Counted from the stretch's first letter, positions 18,544-27,592 are shown. The stretch: 64,000 nucleotides of DNA from an uncultured Rhodospirillales bacterium (GCA_913060675.1 CAJXUS010000006.1:49280-113279); one strand, 5' to 3'. Numbers and translations: made by a program. The notes: generated by a model from the letters alone, not told the origin.

Positions 18544-18593
18544 GCATTTGCCTGCATCACGGAATATCTGTGATCATCAATAAAGGTAAATGC
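18544..18593 (+). other. Two nested stem-loops between tas and thpR
   Basis: GCATTTGCC (18544-18552) pairs with GGTAAATGC (18585-18593) with one G-U. Inside it, ATCACGGA pairs with TCTGTGAT over a three-base loop with one G-U. No T run follows, so it looks more like a structured leader of thpR or an RNA-processing site than a terminator. Confidence 0.4.
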
Positions 18594-18624
18594 TTCGTCT
18601 TAGGTTTGTACACAGGAGGCATCC

Positions 18625-19188
18625 ATGCGGCTATTCTCGGCAATCGCTCTACCTGAAGAGGTTCGATTACGTCTGTTAGGGCTTTGTCACGGATTACCCG
18701 GCCAGCGATGGGTGGTTCCTGAGAACTTTCATCTGACCCTGAGATTCTTTGGAGATCTTGATGGGGCTCAAGCCCGGGATCTTGATGATGCCTTTAGCCG
18801 GTTACAATTTAATCCTCTAGAAATTCGTTTGAGCGGGATCGGTTTTTTTGGCAAGGAAAGCCGACCACGTATGCTCTGGGTTGGTGTCGAGAAAACACCT
18901 GAAATCGCTGATTTGAGACGTAAGGTTGAATATGCCGCCCAGTCGGTGGGGGTTCGTCTCGACCGGGAGAAATTCACTCCTCACATTACTCTTTGTCGTT
19001 TCAAAACTGATCCTGGGCACGCGTTTGGTAGTTACCTGAAGGCGAACAACCTTTTCTCTCACCCTCCGTTCATGGCAGAGAGTTTTGGCCTTTACTCAAG
19101 CCAACTTACCCCGTCGGGGGCGTGCTACTTTCTAGAAGCGGATTATCCTGAGCCGTTTTATTCTTGGCCCGAGACTCTCGATATATGA
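18625..19188 (+). CDS. thpR: RNA 2',3'-cyclic phosphodiesterase (ThpR/LigT)
   Basis: The 187-residue protein has the two HxTx motifs of the 2H phosphoesterase superfamily, HLTL in NFHLTLRFFGDLD (about 36-48) and HITL in FTPHITLCRF (about 122-131), in the spacing expected of ThpR. The first residues MRLFSAIALPEEV and the late segment SQLTPSGACYFLEADYP are also typical. The enzyme hydrolyses 2',3'-cyclic phosphate ends of RNA and can ligate 2'-5' tRNA halves in vitro. GGAGG lies 6 bases before the ATG. Its last 83 bases overlap the 3' end of the convergent EamA gene. Confidence 0.93.
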   Translation: MRLFSAIALPEEVRLRLLGLCHGLPGQRWVVPENFHLTLRFFGDLDGAQARDLDDAFSRLQFNPLEIRLSGIGFFGKESRPRMLWVGVEKTPEIADLRRKVEYAAQSVGVRLDREKFTPHITLCRFKTDPGHAFGSYLKANNLFSHPPFMAESFGLYSSQLTPSGACYFLEADYPEPFYSWPETLDI

Positions 19189-20065
19189 GATAAAGGCCAC
19201 TTGCGATAATAACGGAAGCGCCAAGCAAGACATGGGCTTCCGGGATTTCCTGCCAGAACACCCAGCCGAATATAATTCCCCATATCAACATGGTGTAATC
19301 AAACGGCGCAATAACAGCTGCAGGGGCGTATCTATAGGCCTGTCCGGTAAGAAAATGTGCCGTTGTTGCTACTCCGGCCATGCCAACCAACAGCAGCAGA
19401 TCATTGTCGCTGGGCAACGTCCAGGCAAAGGCTTCTCCAGGCAAGGCAAGAGAGATCAATGCAATGCTAACGGTTGCAACAGTTCCCCATAGTGTCATAC
19501 CAGAGGAGGTGCTGTGATGCCTAAGTTGACGTGTCATGATCATGAGTACAGCGTAAAAAAAGGCTGCAACTACGGGGAGGATCGCCGCGGGCTGAAAGGT
19601 GTCAGTACCGGGTTGAAGAATAATTAAAACCCCGATAAATCCAGTTCCAACAACGGCCCAGCGATGAGGACCGACTTTTTCTTTTAAAAAAATAATAGAT
19701 AAAATTGTAGTAAACAACGGGGCCACAAAAGCAATGGCAAAGGCTTCTGCCAACGGCATATAGGGAAGAGCGGCATAAAATGACCCCGCTGCAAAGAAGA
19801 TCAGAGAAGACCTTGCGAGCAACAACAATGGGCGGTCAGATTTTAAATTATGAAGGCCCCCCGTTTTCATCAAGAGTATGAAGGCGATAGGCAGACTGAA
19901 GGTGTTTCGGATCAGGATAATACTGACGATGCTATAGGACGCCGTGAGCCATTTGGCGATCCCATCCATAACGGAAGTGCAAAACACCATGAGAATGGCA
20001 AGGACAATGCCGAGTATTATGCGATCCTGGTTATGACTGCTATTTGTATTTTGGGAATCACTCAT
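19106..20065 (-). CDS. EamA-family (DMT superfamily) permease
   Basis: The 319-residue protein has ten predicted helices in two EamA repeats, with the repeat hallmark MPLAEAFAIAFVAPLFTTILS at the end of the first half and RYAPAAVIAPFDYTMLIWG in the second. It resembles the second EamA gene in this window (31005-31961), with matching blocks such as GFIGVLIILQPG, so the two are likely paralogues. Metabolite export is usual for the family; the substrate is unknown. The ATG at 20065 overlaps the end of the phosphatase gene by eight bases, indicating coupled translation. A polar C-terminal tail is encoded within the region overlapping thpR. Confidence 0.87.
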   Translation of the reverse strand: MSDSQNTNSSHNQDRIILGIVLAILMVFCTSVMDGIAKWLTASYSIVSIILIRNTFSLPIAFILLMKTGGLHNLKSDRPLLLLARSSLIFFAAGSFYAALPYMPLAEAFAIAFVAPLFTTILSIIFLKEKVGPHRWAVVGTGFIGVLIILQPGTDTFQPAAILPVVAAFFYAVLMIMTRQLRHHSTSSGMTLWGTVATVSIALISLALPGEAFAWTLPSDNDLLLLVGMAGVATTAHFLTGQAYRYAPAAVIAPFDYTMLIWGIIFGWVFWQEIPEAHVLLGASVIIASGLYLIYRESRAKNKTAQDNPLLESSTPPTG

Positions 20066-20537
20066 GGAGCACCTGTTTGAGATGAGTGACCAAATCTGTA
20101 ACCCCGATTTCAATGACATCTAACATGGCATCATAATCTGAAGGTCCCCCATAATAGGGGTCGTTGACTTCTTTGTTGGATTGCTCAGAGAAATCCAAAA
20201 ACATAGCAATCTTATGCAAATACTGTTCAGGGCAGTTATTTCGAATAATGTCGAGATGACCGTAATCCATCGCGAGAATGAGGTCAAAATCAACAAAATC
20301 ACTTTGTTGTACTTGGCGCGCTCTTAGATCAGAGTAATCGTACCCTCTCTTGGCAGCAAGGCTAAGACCTGTCGGGGTTGGCGGCTCGCCGACATGATAG
20401 CTATGGGTGCCCACAGAATCAGTCAAAATGAGATGATCAAGCTGTTGCTCTACCAATTTCTGGCGAAGGATACCGTCTGCGCTTGGGGAGCGGCAAATGT
20501 TTCCGGTGCATACAAAGAGCACTTTGTACTCTGTCAT
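20058..20537 (-). CDS. Low-molecular-weight protein-tyrosine phosphatase
   Basis: The 159-residue protein has the LMW-PTP P-loop VCTGNICRSPSADG (cysteine at about residue 10, arginine at about 16, CX5R) near its N-terminus. The general-acid aspartate lies in NDPYYGG near residue 125, exactly as in this family. It would remove phosphate from tyrosine, or act on small phosphates, in the cytoplasm. There is no tyrosine kinase or exopolysaccharide gene nearby that would make it a Wzb-type enzyme. The downstream EamA gene overlaps it by eight bases, so the two are in one transcript. The reaction is confident; the target is unknown. Confidence 0.93.
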   Translation of the reverse strand: MTEYKVLFVCTGNICRSPSADGILRQKLVEQQLDHLILTDSVGTHSYHVGEPPTPTGLSLAAKRGYDYSDLRARQVQQSDFVDFDLILAMDYGHLDIIRNNCPEQYLHKIAMFLDFSEQSNKEVNDPYYGGPSDYDAMLDVIEIGVTDLVTHLKQVLHE

Positions 20538-21124
20538 CTCTTTAATTCCTGAGTAAGGGGGTATTGTGAAGTCTTGGTTGAAGACCTGATTGTAAATGCG
20601 CCTATAGGTGTTGATCTTTATATTTAAAGACTAAGAGAGATAATCTGTCTAGATGTGATTGTATACAATCTTTGTATTTCGCGATTCTTATTACAAAATC
20701 TAAATCAGTAAGAAAGAGGGCGAGGCTAACAAAATTATAAAATATTTTTTGAAGTTTGTTTTTGAATCTTTATTGACGGCTTTGAATTGTTGTAAAGCCG
20801 TCTTCAAACAGCCAATGCGGGTAATTTTTTAAGAATTATAAAGTTCTCGATTCTGCCAGTAGTTGTAAGGAGCTAAGAACCATATACAACTCAGAAAAAG
20901 TGTAAAATGAGGCACAGTATAATTTATAAAGTTTCTCTTTTCAGTTGAGATTTTTCTTTTAAAATTTAACTAATACCCTTTGATTGTTGGCTTTTATTTT
21001 GGTTTCCCGAAGTTGACAAATTCCATGAGAACGGCAACGCTAACTGAGCGACGCACAAACACACGTTGAGAATCATCGTTCGGTTTTCCTTAAAAAGCGC
21101 CGCATCTAATACAGGGAGTCCAAA
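20538..21124. other. 587-bp AT-rich intergenic region
   Basis: No gene could be supported here. It separates the minus-strand phosphatase gene from the plus-strand peptide transporter operon and should hold both promoters. A perfect 9-base inverted repeat (GACGGCTTT at 20775-20783 and AAAGCCGTC at 20794-20802, 10-base loop) lies in the middle. A TTGACA near 21015 could be a -35 box but has no good -10 partner. AGGGAG at 21113-21118 is the ribosome site for the GTG start at 21125. Confidence 0.5.
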
Positions 21125-22732
21125 GTGAAAATAAAAAATATACTGAAAGGCCTGGTTTTTGCCACGGCCGTCTCCGCTACTGCATTGTCGGCGTCCGCTA
21201 CTTTTGCAGGAACACCTGACAATGTTCTCGTTGTCGCGAATAGAATTGACGATATTGTTTCTCTCGATCCGCAAGAACTGTTTGAGTTCGCGGGTTCTGA
21301 CTATGCAAACAACGTCTATGATACTCTCGTGGTTTTCGACCCGAATGATCTTTCAAAAGGGTATCAGCCCGGTTTGGCTGAAAGTTGGACCATCAGTGAC
21401 GATGGTAAAACTTTTACCTTTAAAATGGCAAAAGGCCGTAAGTTCCATTCGGGTAATGCTGTAACAGCACACGATGCCGCGTTCTCGCTCCAACGTGCTG
21501 TTGGAATGAAGAAGACACCTTCTTTTATTCTCACCCAGTTTGGTTTTAATGCCGATAATCTCAATGCAACGATTAAAGCAACTGATGATGACACACTCGT
21601 TGTTACCACGGATGAAAAATACGCTCCTTCATTTGTATTGAACTGCTTCACCGCGGTTATTTCGTCCATCGTAGATTCTAAAGTCGTGAAGTCTCACGAA
21701 GTTGATGGCGATTGGGGTAATGTTTGGCTGCAGACGAATTCTGCAGGATCAGGTGCTTACTCACTTGTTAATTGGAAGCCAAACCAGTCTTACAAATTGA
21801 AAGTAAATGGCGATTATTGGCAGAAAAAGCCAGCTATGAAGAGCGTTATCGTTCGCCATATTGCTGAATCAGCCACGCAACGCCTGCTACTTGAAAAAGG
21901 CGATATTGATGTCGCCCGTAACTTGACCCCTACAGATGTAGAAGGCATTTCAGGTAACTCTGATATTGCAGTAGATAATGATCTTCGCGGTCGTATCATG
22001 TACATCTCTATGAACCAGAAAGATCCTATTCTTTCCAAACCAAAGGTACGTGAAGCTCTACGATATTTGATCGATTATGAAGGCATGACTAATTCTTTCC
22101 TCAAAGGTCAGTACGTTGTGCATCAGGCGTTCTTACCATTAACTTATATGGGTGAGTTGAAAGACAAGCCGTTCAGTCTAAATCTTGCAAAAGCTAAAAA
22201 ATTACTAGCCGAAGCAGGACACGCTGATGGATTTGATGCTGAGATCATTGTTCGTAATGCGCAAGAGCGTATTCAGATTGCTCAGTCCATACAGAATACT
22301 TTCAAACAAGCTGGTATTAACATCAGCCTGACTCAAGGAACTGGTAAACAGATTTTGGGTAAATACCGTGCCCGCGATTTCCAGATCTATGTCGGTGCAT
22401 GGGGTCCTGATTATCCTGATCCACACACAAACGCCGATACTTTTGCCTCTAACCCTAACAACACAGATGAAGCAAAACTTACTGGTAAACTGGCATGGCG
22501 TAATGCATGGGATATTTCTGATATGACTGCTCGTACTAAGGCAGCTGTTCAAGAAACAGACAATGCAAAACGTGCTGCGATGTATATCGACATCCAAAAA
22601 GAGCACCAGATGACTTCTCCGTTTGTTGAAATGTTCCAGAAAAATGAACAGACGGGGCGTCGTGCAAACGTTAAGGGCTTTGTAACTGGTTCTGCTGTTA
22701 CACAAGTCTTCTACTGGACAGTTACGAAGTAG
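21125..22732 (+). CDS. Peptide ABC transporter substrate-binding protein (DppA/OppA family)
   Basis: The 535-residue protein opens with a signal peptide (MKIKNILKGLVFATAVSATA, cleavage near TFA-GTP). It continues as a family-5 extracellular solute-binding protein, with GLAESWTISDDGKTFTFKMAKGRKFHSG-type sequence at 85-115 and RVREALRYLID-like pairing around 300, as in DppA and OppA. It captures peptides in the periplasm and hands them to the permeases encoded downstream. The start is GTG at 21125, fixed by AGGGAG six bases upstream. No lipobox cysteine is present, so it is a soluble periplasmic protein. First gene of a six-gene operon. Confidence 0.95.
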   Translation: MKIKNILKGLVFATAVSATALSASATFAGTPDNVLVVANRIDDIVSLDPQELFEFAGSDYANNVYDTLVVFDPNDLSKGYQPGLAESWTISDDGKTFTFKMAKGRKFHSGNAVTAHDAAFSLQRAVGMKKTPSFILTQFGFNADNLNATIKATDDDTLVVTTDEKYAPSFVLNCFTAVISSIVDSKVVKSHEVDGDWGNVWLQTNSAGSGAYSLVNWKPNQSYKLKVNGDYWQKKPAMKSVIVRHIAESATQRLLLEKGDIDVARNLTPTDVEGISGNSDIAVDNDLRGRIMYISMNQKDPILSKPKVREALRYLIDYEGMTNSFLKGQYVVHQAFLPLTYMGELKDKPFSLNLAKAKKLLAEAGHADGFDAEIIVRNAQERIQIAQSIQNTFKQAGINISLTQGTGKQILGKYRARDFQIYVGAWGPDYPDPHTNADTFASNPNNTDEAKLTGKLAWRNAWDISDMTARTKAAVQETDNAKRAAMYIDIQKEHQMTSPFVEMFQKNEQTGRRANVKGFVTGSAVTQVFYWTVTK

Positions 22733-22738
22733 TATCTG

Positions 22739-23806
22739 ATGAGTAATGCTGTTGACACAGCGACGCCGAAGCGACGCGGGTTCTCCGCGTCGCTTCTAAA
22801 GCGTCTGAAAAGTTTGGTCACGGTTCTTTTCTCCGTGCTGCTTACTTTAGTGGGTTTATTATTTATTACCTTTATTATTGGGCGGGTAATGCCGATTGAT
22901 CCCGTTTTGGCAATCGTCGGAGAACGTGCCTCTCAGGAAATTTATGACGCGGCCTATATATCCCTTGGTTTGGATAAACCGCTTTTTGTTCAATTCGGTC
23001 TTTTCTTAAAACAAATTGCTCAGGGTGATTTTGGCATATCAAATTTGACAGCCCGACCTGTATCCGAAGATATTATTCGCGTTTTCCCTGCGACCTTAGA
23101 GCTTGCGTCCCTTGGTACCGTATTCGGTATTGTTTTTGGGATACCTATGGGAGTGGTTGCAGCCGTCAATGAAGGTAAGTGGCAAGACCAAGTTGTCCGG
23201 TTTGTAGGCCTGTTTGGATATTCAATGCCTATCTTTTGGATTGGCTTGGTTGGGCTCATTATTTTTTACGGTATTTTAGGTTGGGTCGGTGGACCTGGAC
23301 GCCTTGATATCTATTACGAAGATGTTATTCCCGTTGTGACAGGGCTCGTCCTCATTGATAGTTTGATTGAGGGCGACATTGACATTTTCTGGAATGCATT
23401 CTCGCACATCATCCTCCCGGCTTCTATACTTGGATATTATTCGCTCGCATATATCAGTCGGATGACACGCTCCTTTATGCTAGAGCAACTGTCTCAGGAG
23501 TATATCACAACAGCACGGGTCAAAGGGCTGTCTGAACACACCGTTGTTTGGCGCCATGCCTTGGGTAACGTTATGATTCCTCTCATAACTGTTATTGCGC
23601 TTTCTTACGCAAACCTTCTTGAGGGATCTGTCTTAACTGAAATCATTTTTGCTTGGCCGGGTTTAGGTTCTTACCTTACAACCGCGCTTCTTTCTGCTGA
23701 TATGAATGCAGTTATTGGGGGAACTGTTGTTGTTGGAATGATCTTTGTAGGGCTCAATCTATTATCTGACTTTCTCTACAAAGTCGTAGATCCGAGGGCA
23801 AGATGA
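22739..23806 (+). CDS. Peptide ABC transporter permease (DppB-like)
   Basis: The 355-residue inner-membrane protein has six predicted helices and the permease EAA loop EYITTARVKGLSEHTVVWRH at about 255-275, which docks on the ATPase. The N-terminal region has the usual FITFIIGRVMPIDPVLAIVG. About 15 extra residues precede helix 1, and there is an insertion after GGPGRLDIYYED typical of the DppB group. It begins six bases after the binding-protein stop and overlaps the next gene by four bases (ATGA). Confidence 0.95.
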   Translation: MSNAVDTATPKRRGFSASLLKRLKSLVTVLFSVLLTLVGLLFITFIIGRVMPIDPVLAIVGERASQEIYDAAYISLGLDKPLFVQFGLFLKQIAQGDFGISNLTARPVSEDIIRVFPATLELASLGTVFGIVFGIPMGVVAAVNEGKWQDQVVRFVGLFGYSMPIFWIGLVGLIIFYGILGWVGGPGRLDIYYEDVIPVVTGLVLIDSLIEGDIDIFWNAFSHIILPASILGYYSLAYISRMTRSFMLEQLSQEYITTARVKGLSEHTVVWRHALGNVMIPLITVIALSYANLLEGSVLTEIIFAWPGLGSYLTTALLSADMNAVIGGTVVVGMIFVGLNLLSDFLYKVVDPRAR

Positions 23807-24738
23807 CACTGAATTCTGGTACACCAGCCCTAAAACAAGGGCTGCGGGCGTGGTTGACGAGCGATGCTCCTGAATCACGGTTCCATGCGCAAATGGTTCA
23901 AGTTTATGCTGGATGGCAATCTCTATGCGCTAACAAATTAGCATTTATAGGATTCATGATTATTGTCGCGCTAATATTGGTTGCGATATTTGCACCGTTG
24001 TTAGCGACCCATGACCCTTCAATACAGGACCTAAAAGCAACACTGTTGCCTCCTCAAACTGATGGCCATATTTTTGGTACTGATGATAGTGGACGGGATA
24101 TTTGGAGTAGGGTCGTCTATGGTTCACGAATAACCTTGTTCATTGTGGCCTTGGTTGCATTTACTGCCCCTGTGTTTGGTCTGTTGGTTGGCACCGTGTC
24201 AGGGTATCTCGGCGGATGGGTTGATACCGTCTTGATGAGAATCACAGATATATTCCTGGCGTTTCCACGTTTGGTTCTGGCACTGGCTTTTGTTTCTGCT
24301 TTAGGTGCGGGTATCGAAAATGCAGTCCTCGCTATATCACTTACGGCCTGGCCCCCTTATGCACGTATTGCCCGTGCTGAAACTTTGACGATACGCCATA
24401 GCGATTATATCGCAGCAATCCAGTTACAGGGTGCAGGGAGAATAAGGATCATTGTTGGACACATCTGGCCGATGTGCATGTCGTCATTAATTGTGCGTGT
24501 CACCTTGGATATGGCCGGAATTATTTTAACGGCTGCAGGCCTTGGTTTCCTTGGTCTCGGTGCGCAACCACCAAGCCCTGAGTGGGGAGCAATGATTTCT
24601 GCAGGACGAACCTTTATTTATGACCATTGGTGGATTGCGACGATGCCTGGTTTGGCGATCTTTATCGTATCTCTGGGCTTCAACTTACTTGGGGATGGTT
24701 TGCGCGATATTCTTGATCCAAAGAAGGCAGAATCATGA
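23803..24738 (+). CDS. Peptide ABC transporter permease (DppC-like)
   Basis: The 311-residue partner permease has the conserved N-terminal helix (LAFIGFMIIVALILVAIFAPLLA), the HDPSIQDL and FGTDDSGRDIWSRVVYGSR blocks typical of DppC, five further helices and the EAA loop DYIAAIQLQGAGRIRIIVGH. The C-terminal GWGAMIS-like segment reads PEWGAMISAGRTF. It forms the channel together with the DppB-like permease. Both of its ends overlap the neighbouring genes by four bases, so the operon is tightly coupled. Confidence 0.95.
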   Translation: MTLNSGTPALKQGLRAWLTSDAPESRFHAQMVQVYAGWQSLCANKLAFIGFMIIVALILVAIFAPLLATHDPSIQDLKATLLPPQTDGHIFGTDDSGRDIWSRVVYGSRITLFIVALVAFTAPVFGLLVGTVSGYLGGWVDTVLMRITDIFLAFPRLVLALAFVSALGAGIENAVLAISLTAWPPYARIARAETLTIRHSDYIAAIQLQGAGRIRIIVGHIWPMCMSSLIVRVTLDMAGIILTAAGLGFLGLGAQPPSPEWGAMISAGRTFIYDHWWIATMPGLAIFIVSLGFNLLGDGLRDILDPKKAES

Positions 24739-25595
24739 GTAAACCACTTTTAGAAGTTGAAGATCTGTGGGTTCGTTTTCCTTCCAAAAGACGCGTTGTA
24801 GAGGCCGTTCGCGGGATTTCGTTTTCTGTAGGACGCGAACGTGTTGGTATTGTTGGTGAATCAGGTTCCGGAAAGTCTATGACTGGTCGCGCTATCCTTC
24901 GTTTAATTAGGGAGCCGGGTGAGGTCGAAGCCAAAAAAATCCATTTCGATGGCCAAGATCTCCAAGGGTTAAGTGAAAAGCAAATGCGGGACGTCAGAGG
25001 ACATAAAATCTCTCTGGTCATGCAGGATCCTAAGTTTTCTCTGAACCCCGTAATGAAAGTCGGCGATCAAATTGCCGAAGCTTACCGGGTGCATACCAAT
25101 GCTTCTAAAGCTGAAGCAAAGAAGCGATCTATCGAAATGCTCAATGCAGTTCAAATTCGTAATCCAGAACGGGTTTATGACAGCTATCCGCATGAGGTCT
25201 CTGGTGGCATGGGGCAGCGTATCATGATTGCGATGATGCTTATTCCAGAACCGGACCTTCTTATCGCAGATGAGCCGACATCGGCGCTTGATGTGACCGT
25301 GCAAATGCGGGTTCTTCAAATTATGGACAAGCTGGTCAAAGAGCGCGGCATGGGGTTGATCTTCATTAGCCACGATTTGAATCTGGTGGCCTCGTTTTGT
25401 GATCGTGTAATTATCATGTACGGCGGTAGAATAGTTGAAACCTGTCGGGCGGATGAATTACAGAACGCCAAGCATCCCTATACACGTGGCTTGTTAAACG
25501 CCTTGCCCGATATTCATAAGCCAAAAGATCAACTGTCCGTTCTTGAGCGTGACCCCAAGTGGATAGAGGACCCGAGTGTCGATGCCTACTCTTAA
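24735..25595 (+). CDS. Peptide ABC transporter ATP-binding protein (DppD-like)
   Basis: The 286-residue ATPase has Walker A GESGSGKSMTG, the Q-loop MQDPKFSLNP, a signature reading VSGGMGQRIMIAMML, Walker B LLIADEPTSALD and the switch histidine in ISHDLNL. The C-terminal extension includes KHPYTRGLLNALPDI, the oligopeptide-type OppD/DppD C-terminal domain. This domain often ends in an iron-sulfur cysteine cluster, but no CxxxxC-type cluster is seen here. It is the first of two paired ATPases that power the importer, and it overlaps the second. Confidence 0.95.
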   Translation: MSKPLLEVEDLWVRFPSKRRVVEAVRGISFSVGRERVGIVGESGSGKSMTGRAILRLIREPGEVEAKKIHFDGQDLQGLSEKQMRDVRGHKISLVMQDPKFSLNPVMKVGDQIAEAYRVHTNASKAEAKKRSIEMLNAVQIRNPERVYDSYPHEVSGGMGQRIMIAMMLIPEPDLLIADEPTSALDVTVQMRVLQIMDKLVKERGMGLIFISHDLNLVASFCDRVIIMYGGRIVETCRADELQNAKHPYTRGLLNALPDIHKPKDQLSVLERDPKWIEDPSVDAYS

Positions 25596-26394
25596 TAAAC
25601 CGAACGGGTCCAATCTTAATAATGAGTCCAAGTCTAAGATTGCCCTTCAGATTGAAAACCTGAATGTGCACTTCGGCGAGGGGCATGATCGATTTCAGGC
25701 CGTTAAGGATGTCTCTATTTCTGTTGCCGAGGGCGGCTCTTTTGGGCTTGTAGGTGAATCAGGATCCGGAAAATCAACTGTCCTCCGTGCTGTTAGTGGC
25801 CTTGTGACCGACTGGGATGGCGTTATTGATGTTGATGGTGAACACATCAGCAAAAAACGCGAGATGTCCTATTGTCGAACCATACAAATGGTTTTTCAGG
25901 ACCCCTATGCGTCATTACACCCGCGCCATAGTATTGATCGAACTCTCTCTGAACCTTTACGGCTCCATAAGTTTGACAATATAGATGATCGGGTTAACCA
26001 AGCTCTTATCGATGTTGGCCTTGGGGCTTCTTTCAGGTTTCGTTATCCTCACCAGCTGTCTGGCGGGCAACGTCAACGCGTGGCGATTGCCCGTGCCTTG
26101 ATGTTGGAGCCTGTAATATTACTGTTGGATGAGCCAACCTCTGCGCTGGATGTGTCTGTGCAAGCCGAGATCCTCAACCTACTCTCAGATATTCGTAAGA
26201 AACGTAAGTTGACGTACATCCTCGTCACGCATGACTTGGCGGTTGTCGCTCATATGTGCGATGAAATTGCGGTCATGAGCCACGGAGAAATCGTAGAAGT
26301 CATGGACGTGGACACAATGCGACATTCGACGCCTAAACACGAATATACCCGCGAATTGCTCCAAGCAAGTGAAGGTTATCAGCCAGAGGCTTGA
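25582..26394 (+). CDS. Peptide ABC transporter ATP-binding protein (DppF-like)
   Basis: The second ATPase of about 270 residues has Walker A GESGSGKSTVLRA, Q-loop VFQDPYASLHPRHS, signature LSGGQRQRVAIARAL, Walker B ILLLDEPTSALDVS and switch histidine VTHDLAVV. It ends with the family motif KHEYTRELLQAS. The ATG at 25582 is preferred, with GAGGA about ten bases upstream; a GTG two codons earlier is also possible. It overlaps the end of the DppD-like gene. The stop is followed by about 65 bases before the dipeptidase ATG. Confidence 0.95.
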   Translation: MPTLNKPNGSNLNNESKSKIALQIENLNVHFGEGHDRFQAVKDVSISVAEGGSFGLVGESGSGKSTVLRAVSGLVTDWDGVIDVDGEHISKKREMSYCRTIQMVFQDPYASLHPRHSIDRTLSEPLRLHKFDNIDDRVNQALIDVGLGASFRFRYPHQLSGGQRQRVAIARALMLEPVILLLDEPTSALDVSVQAEILNLLSDIRKKRKLTYILVTHDLAVVAHMCDEIAVMSHGEIVEVMDVDTMRHSTPKHEYTRELLQASEGYQPEA

Positions 26395-26459
26395 AACCTA
26401 AACTCTTACGTTTTGGGTTAGTCCAAGTATTGGTAATAGTTAAGCATACAGGAAATACG

Positions 26460-27515
26460 ATGACGGACACTTTGATCCCCGTTTTTGACGGCCATAATGA
26501 CACGCTTCTGCGTCATGTTATGAACGAAGGCACCGCCAAACAAGTGTCCTTTTTTGAGGAAAATAAAACGGGGCACATAGATTTACCCAGAGCCCGCAAA
26601 GGTGGATTTGTTGGGGGTCTTTTTGCGATGTTTACGCCGTCAAAATATGACGATACTTCGGGAGTCCCTTTTGACCCCGAGGATCCAGCGAACTTTGCCC
26701 CGGTAGATCAGCCCGGTGCTCTGATTTTCACCAATCGCATGTTTGTCATGGCACAGCGTTTGGAGCGAGAAAGCAAAGGTGATGTGGTAATAGCTCGCTC
26801 CGTGGCAGAAGCTCGTGCGGCTATTGAGGCAGGTAAAATGGCCATGATTCTGCACATTGAAGGCGCGGAAGCTATCGATGCAGACTTCAATGCCTTGGAA
26901 GTGCTTTATGCCGCTGGATTGAGATCTATTGGCCCGGTGTGGAGCCGAAAAAATATCTTTTCAGATGGTGTGCCGATGGCTTTCCCAAGTTCTCCTGATA
27001 CCGGATCTGGCCTTACTGACACAGGCCGTGAGTTGATCCGTAATTGTAATGATATGGGGGTTATGATTGATCTTTCTCATATTACAGAAAAGGGTTTTTG
27101 GGATGTTGCTGATTTATCAACAAAACCGTTGGTGGCCTCACATTCAAATGCACATGCGCTTTGCCCCTCAGCGCGAAATTTAACGGACAGGCAACTAGAC
27201 GCCATGTGTGAAAGCAAAGGGCTCGTTGGCTTAAATTATCACGTCGGCTTTCTGCGTGAAGACGGAGCCCATGACCCGGATACTTCACTCGATGTCCTGG
27301 TGCGTCATGCTGCTTATCTGGTGGAGAAGCTTGGAGAAGATGGCGTAGCGCTGGGTTCGGATTACGATGGCTGTCTGGTACCTTCAGAGCTCAAGGACGT
27401 CGCTGGATTACCTAAACTCATTGAGAGATTTGGCGCGGCTGGTTTTGGAGAGAAATTGATCCGGAAGATAACCAGTGAAAATTGGCTCAATGTACTTGAG
27501 CGCACTGGAATTTAA
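26460..27515 (+). CDS. Membrane dipeptidase (M19 family)
   Basis: The 351-residue protein is an M19 (renal dipeptidase-type) zinc peptidase. Visible motifs are VFDGHNDTLLR (metal His and Asp near residues 10-12), ILHIEGAEAI (bridging glutamate), IDLSHITEK and ASHSNAHAL (two metal histidines) and LGSDYDG near the C-terminus. M19 enzymes split dipeptides, including ones with a D-residue at the second position. Being last in the peptide-importer operon suggests it hydrolyses the imported dipeptides in the cytoplasm; no signal peptide is seen. The ATG at 26460 follows GGAA at a good distance and replaces a longer frame opening at a TTG. Confidence 0.93.
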   Translation: MTDTLIPVFDGHNDTLLRHVMNEGTAKQVSFFEENKTGHIDLPRARKGGFVGGLFAMFTPSKYDDTSGVPFDPEDPANFAPVDQPGALIFTNRMFVMAQRLERESKGDVVIARSVAEARAAIEAGKMAMILHIEGAEAIDADFNALEVLYAAGLRSIGPVWSRKNIFSDGVPMAFPSSPDTGSGLTDTGRELIRNCNDMGVMIDLSHITEKGFWDVADLSTKPLVASHSNAHALCPSARNLTDRQLDAMCESKGLVGLNYHVGFLREDGAHDPDTSLDVLVRHAAYLVEKLGEDGVALGSDYDGCLVPSELKDVAGLPKLIERFGAAGFGEKLIRKITSENWLNVLERTGI

Positions 27516-27573
27516 CACATTGATATTGAGGCGAAGATAGATGCCGCTGTAACCTACAGAGCCGCCCTTACTT

Positions 27574-27592
27574 CACAATCCATTGAATTGTG
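27574..27592 (+). terminator. Weak hairpin after the peptide transporter operon
   Basis: CACAAT pairs with ATTGTG over a 7-base loop and is followed by a T-rich stretch (TCTTTTCT). It is AT-rich and short, so it is only a possible terminator of the operon. Confidence 0.3.

Noticed and set aside
20966..21274. Minus-strand ORF of 102 codons across the peptide-binding-protein start
   Set aside because: It overlaps the well-supported signal-peptide gene on the other strand and has no family resemblance.
22205..22705. 166-codon antisense ORF over the peptide-binding-protein gene
   Set aside because: It is antisense to a clear gene and cysteine-rich in a random manner; no motif.
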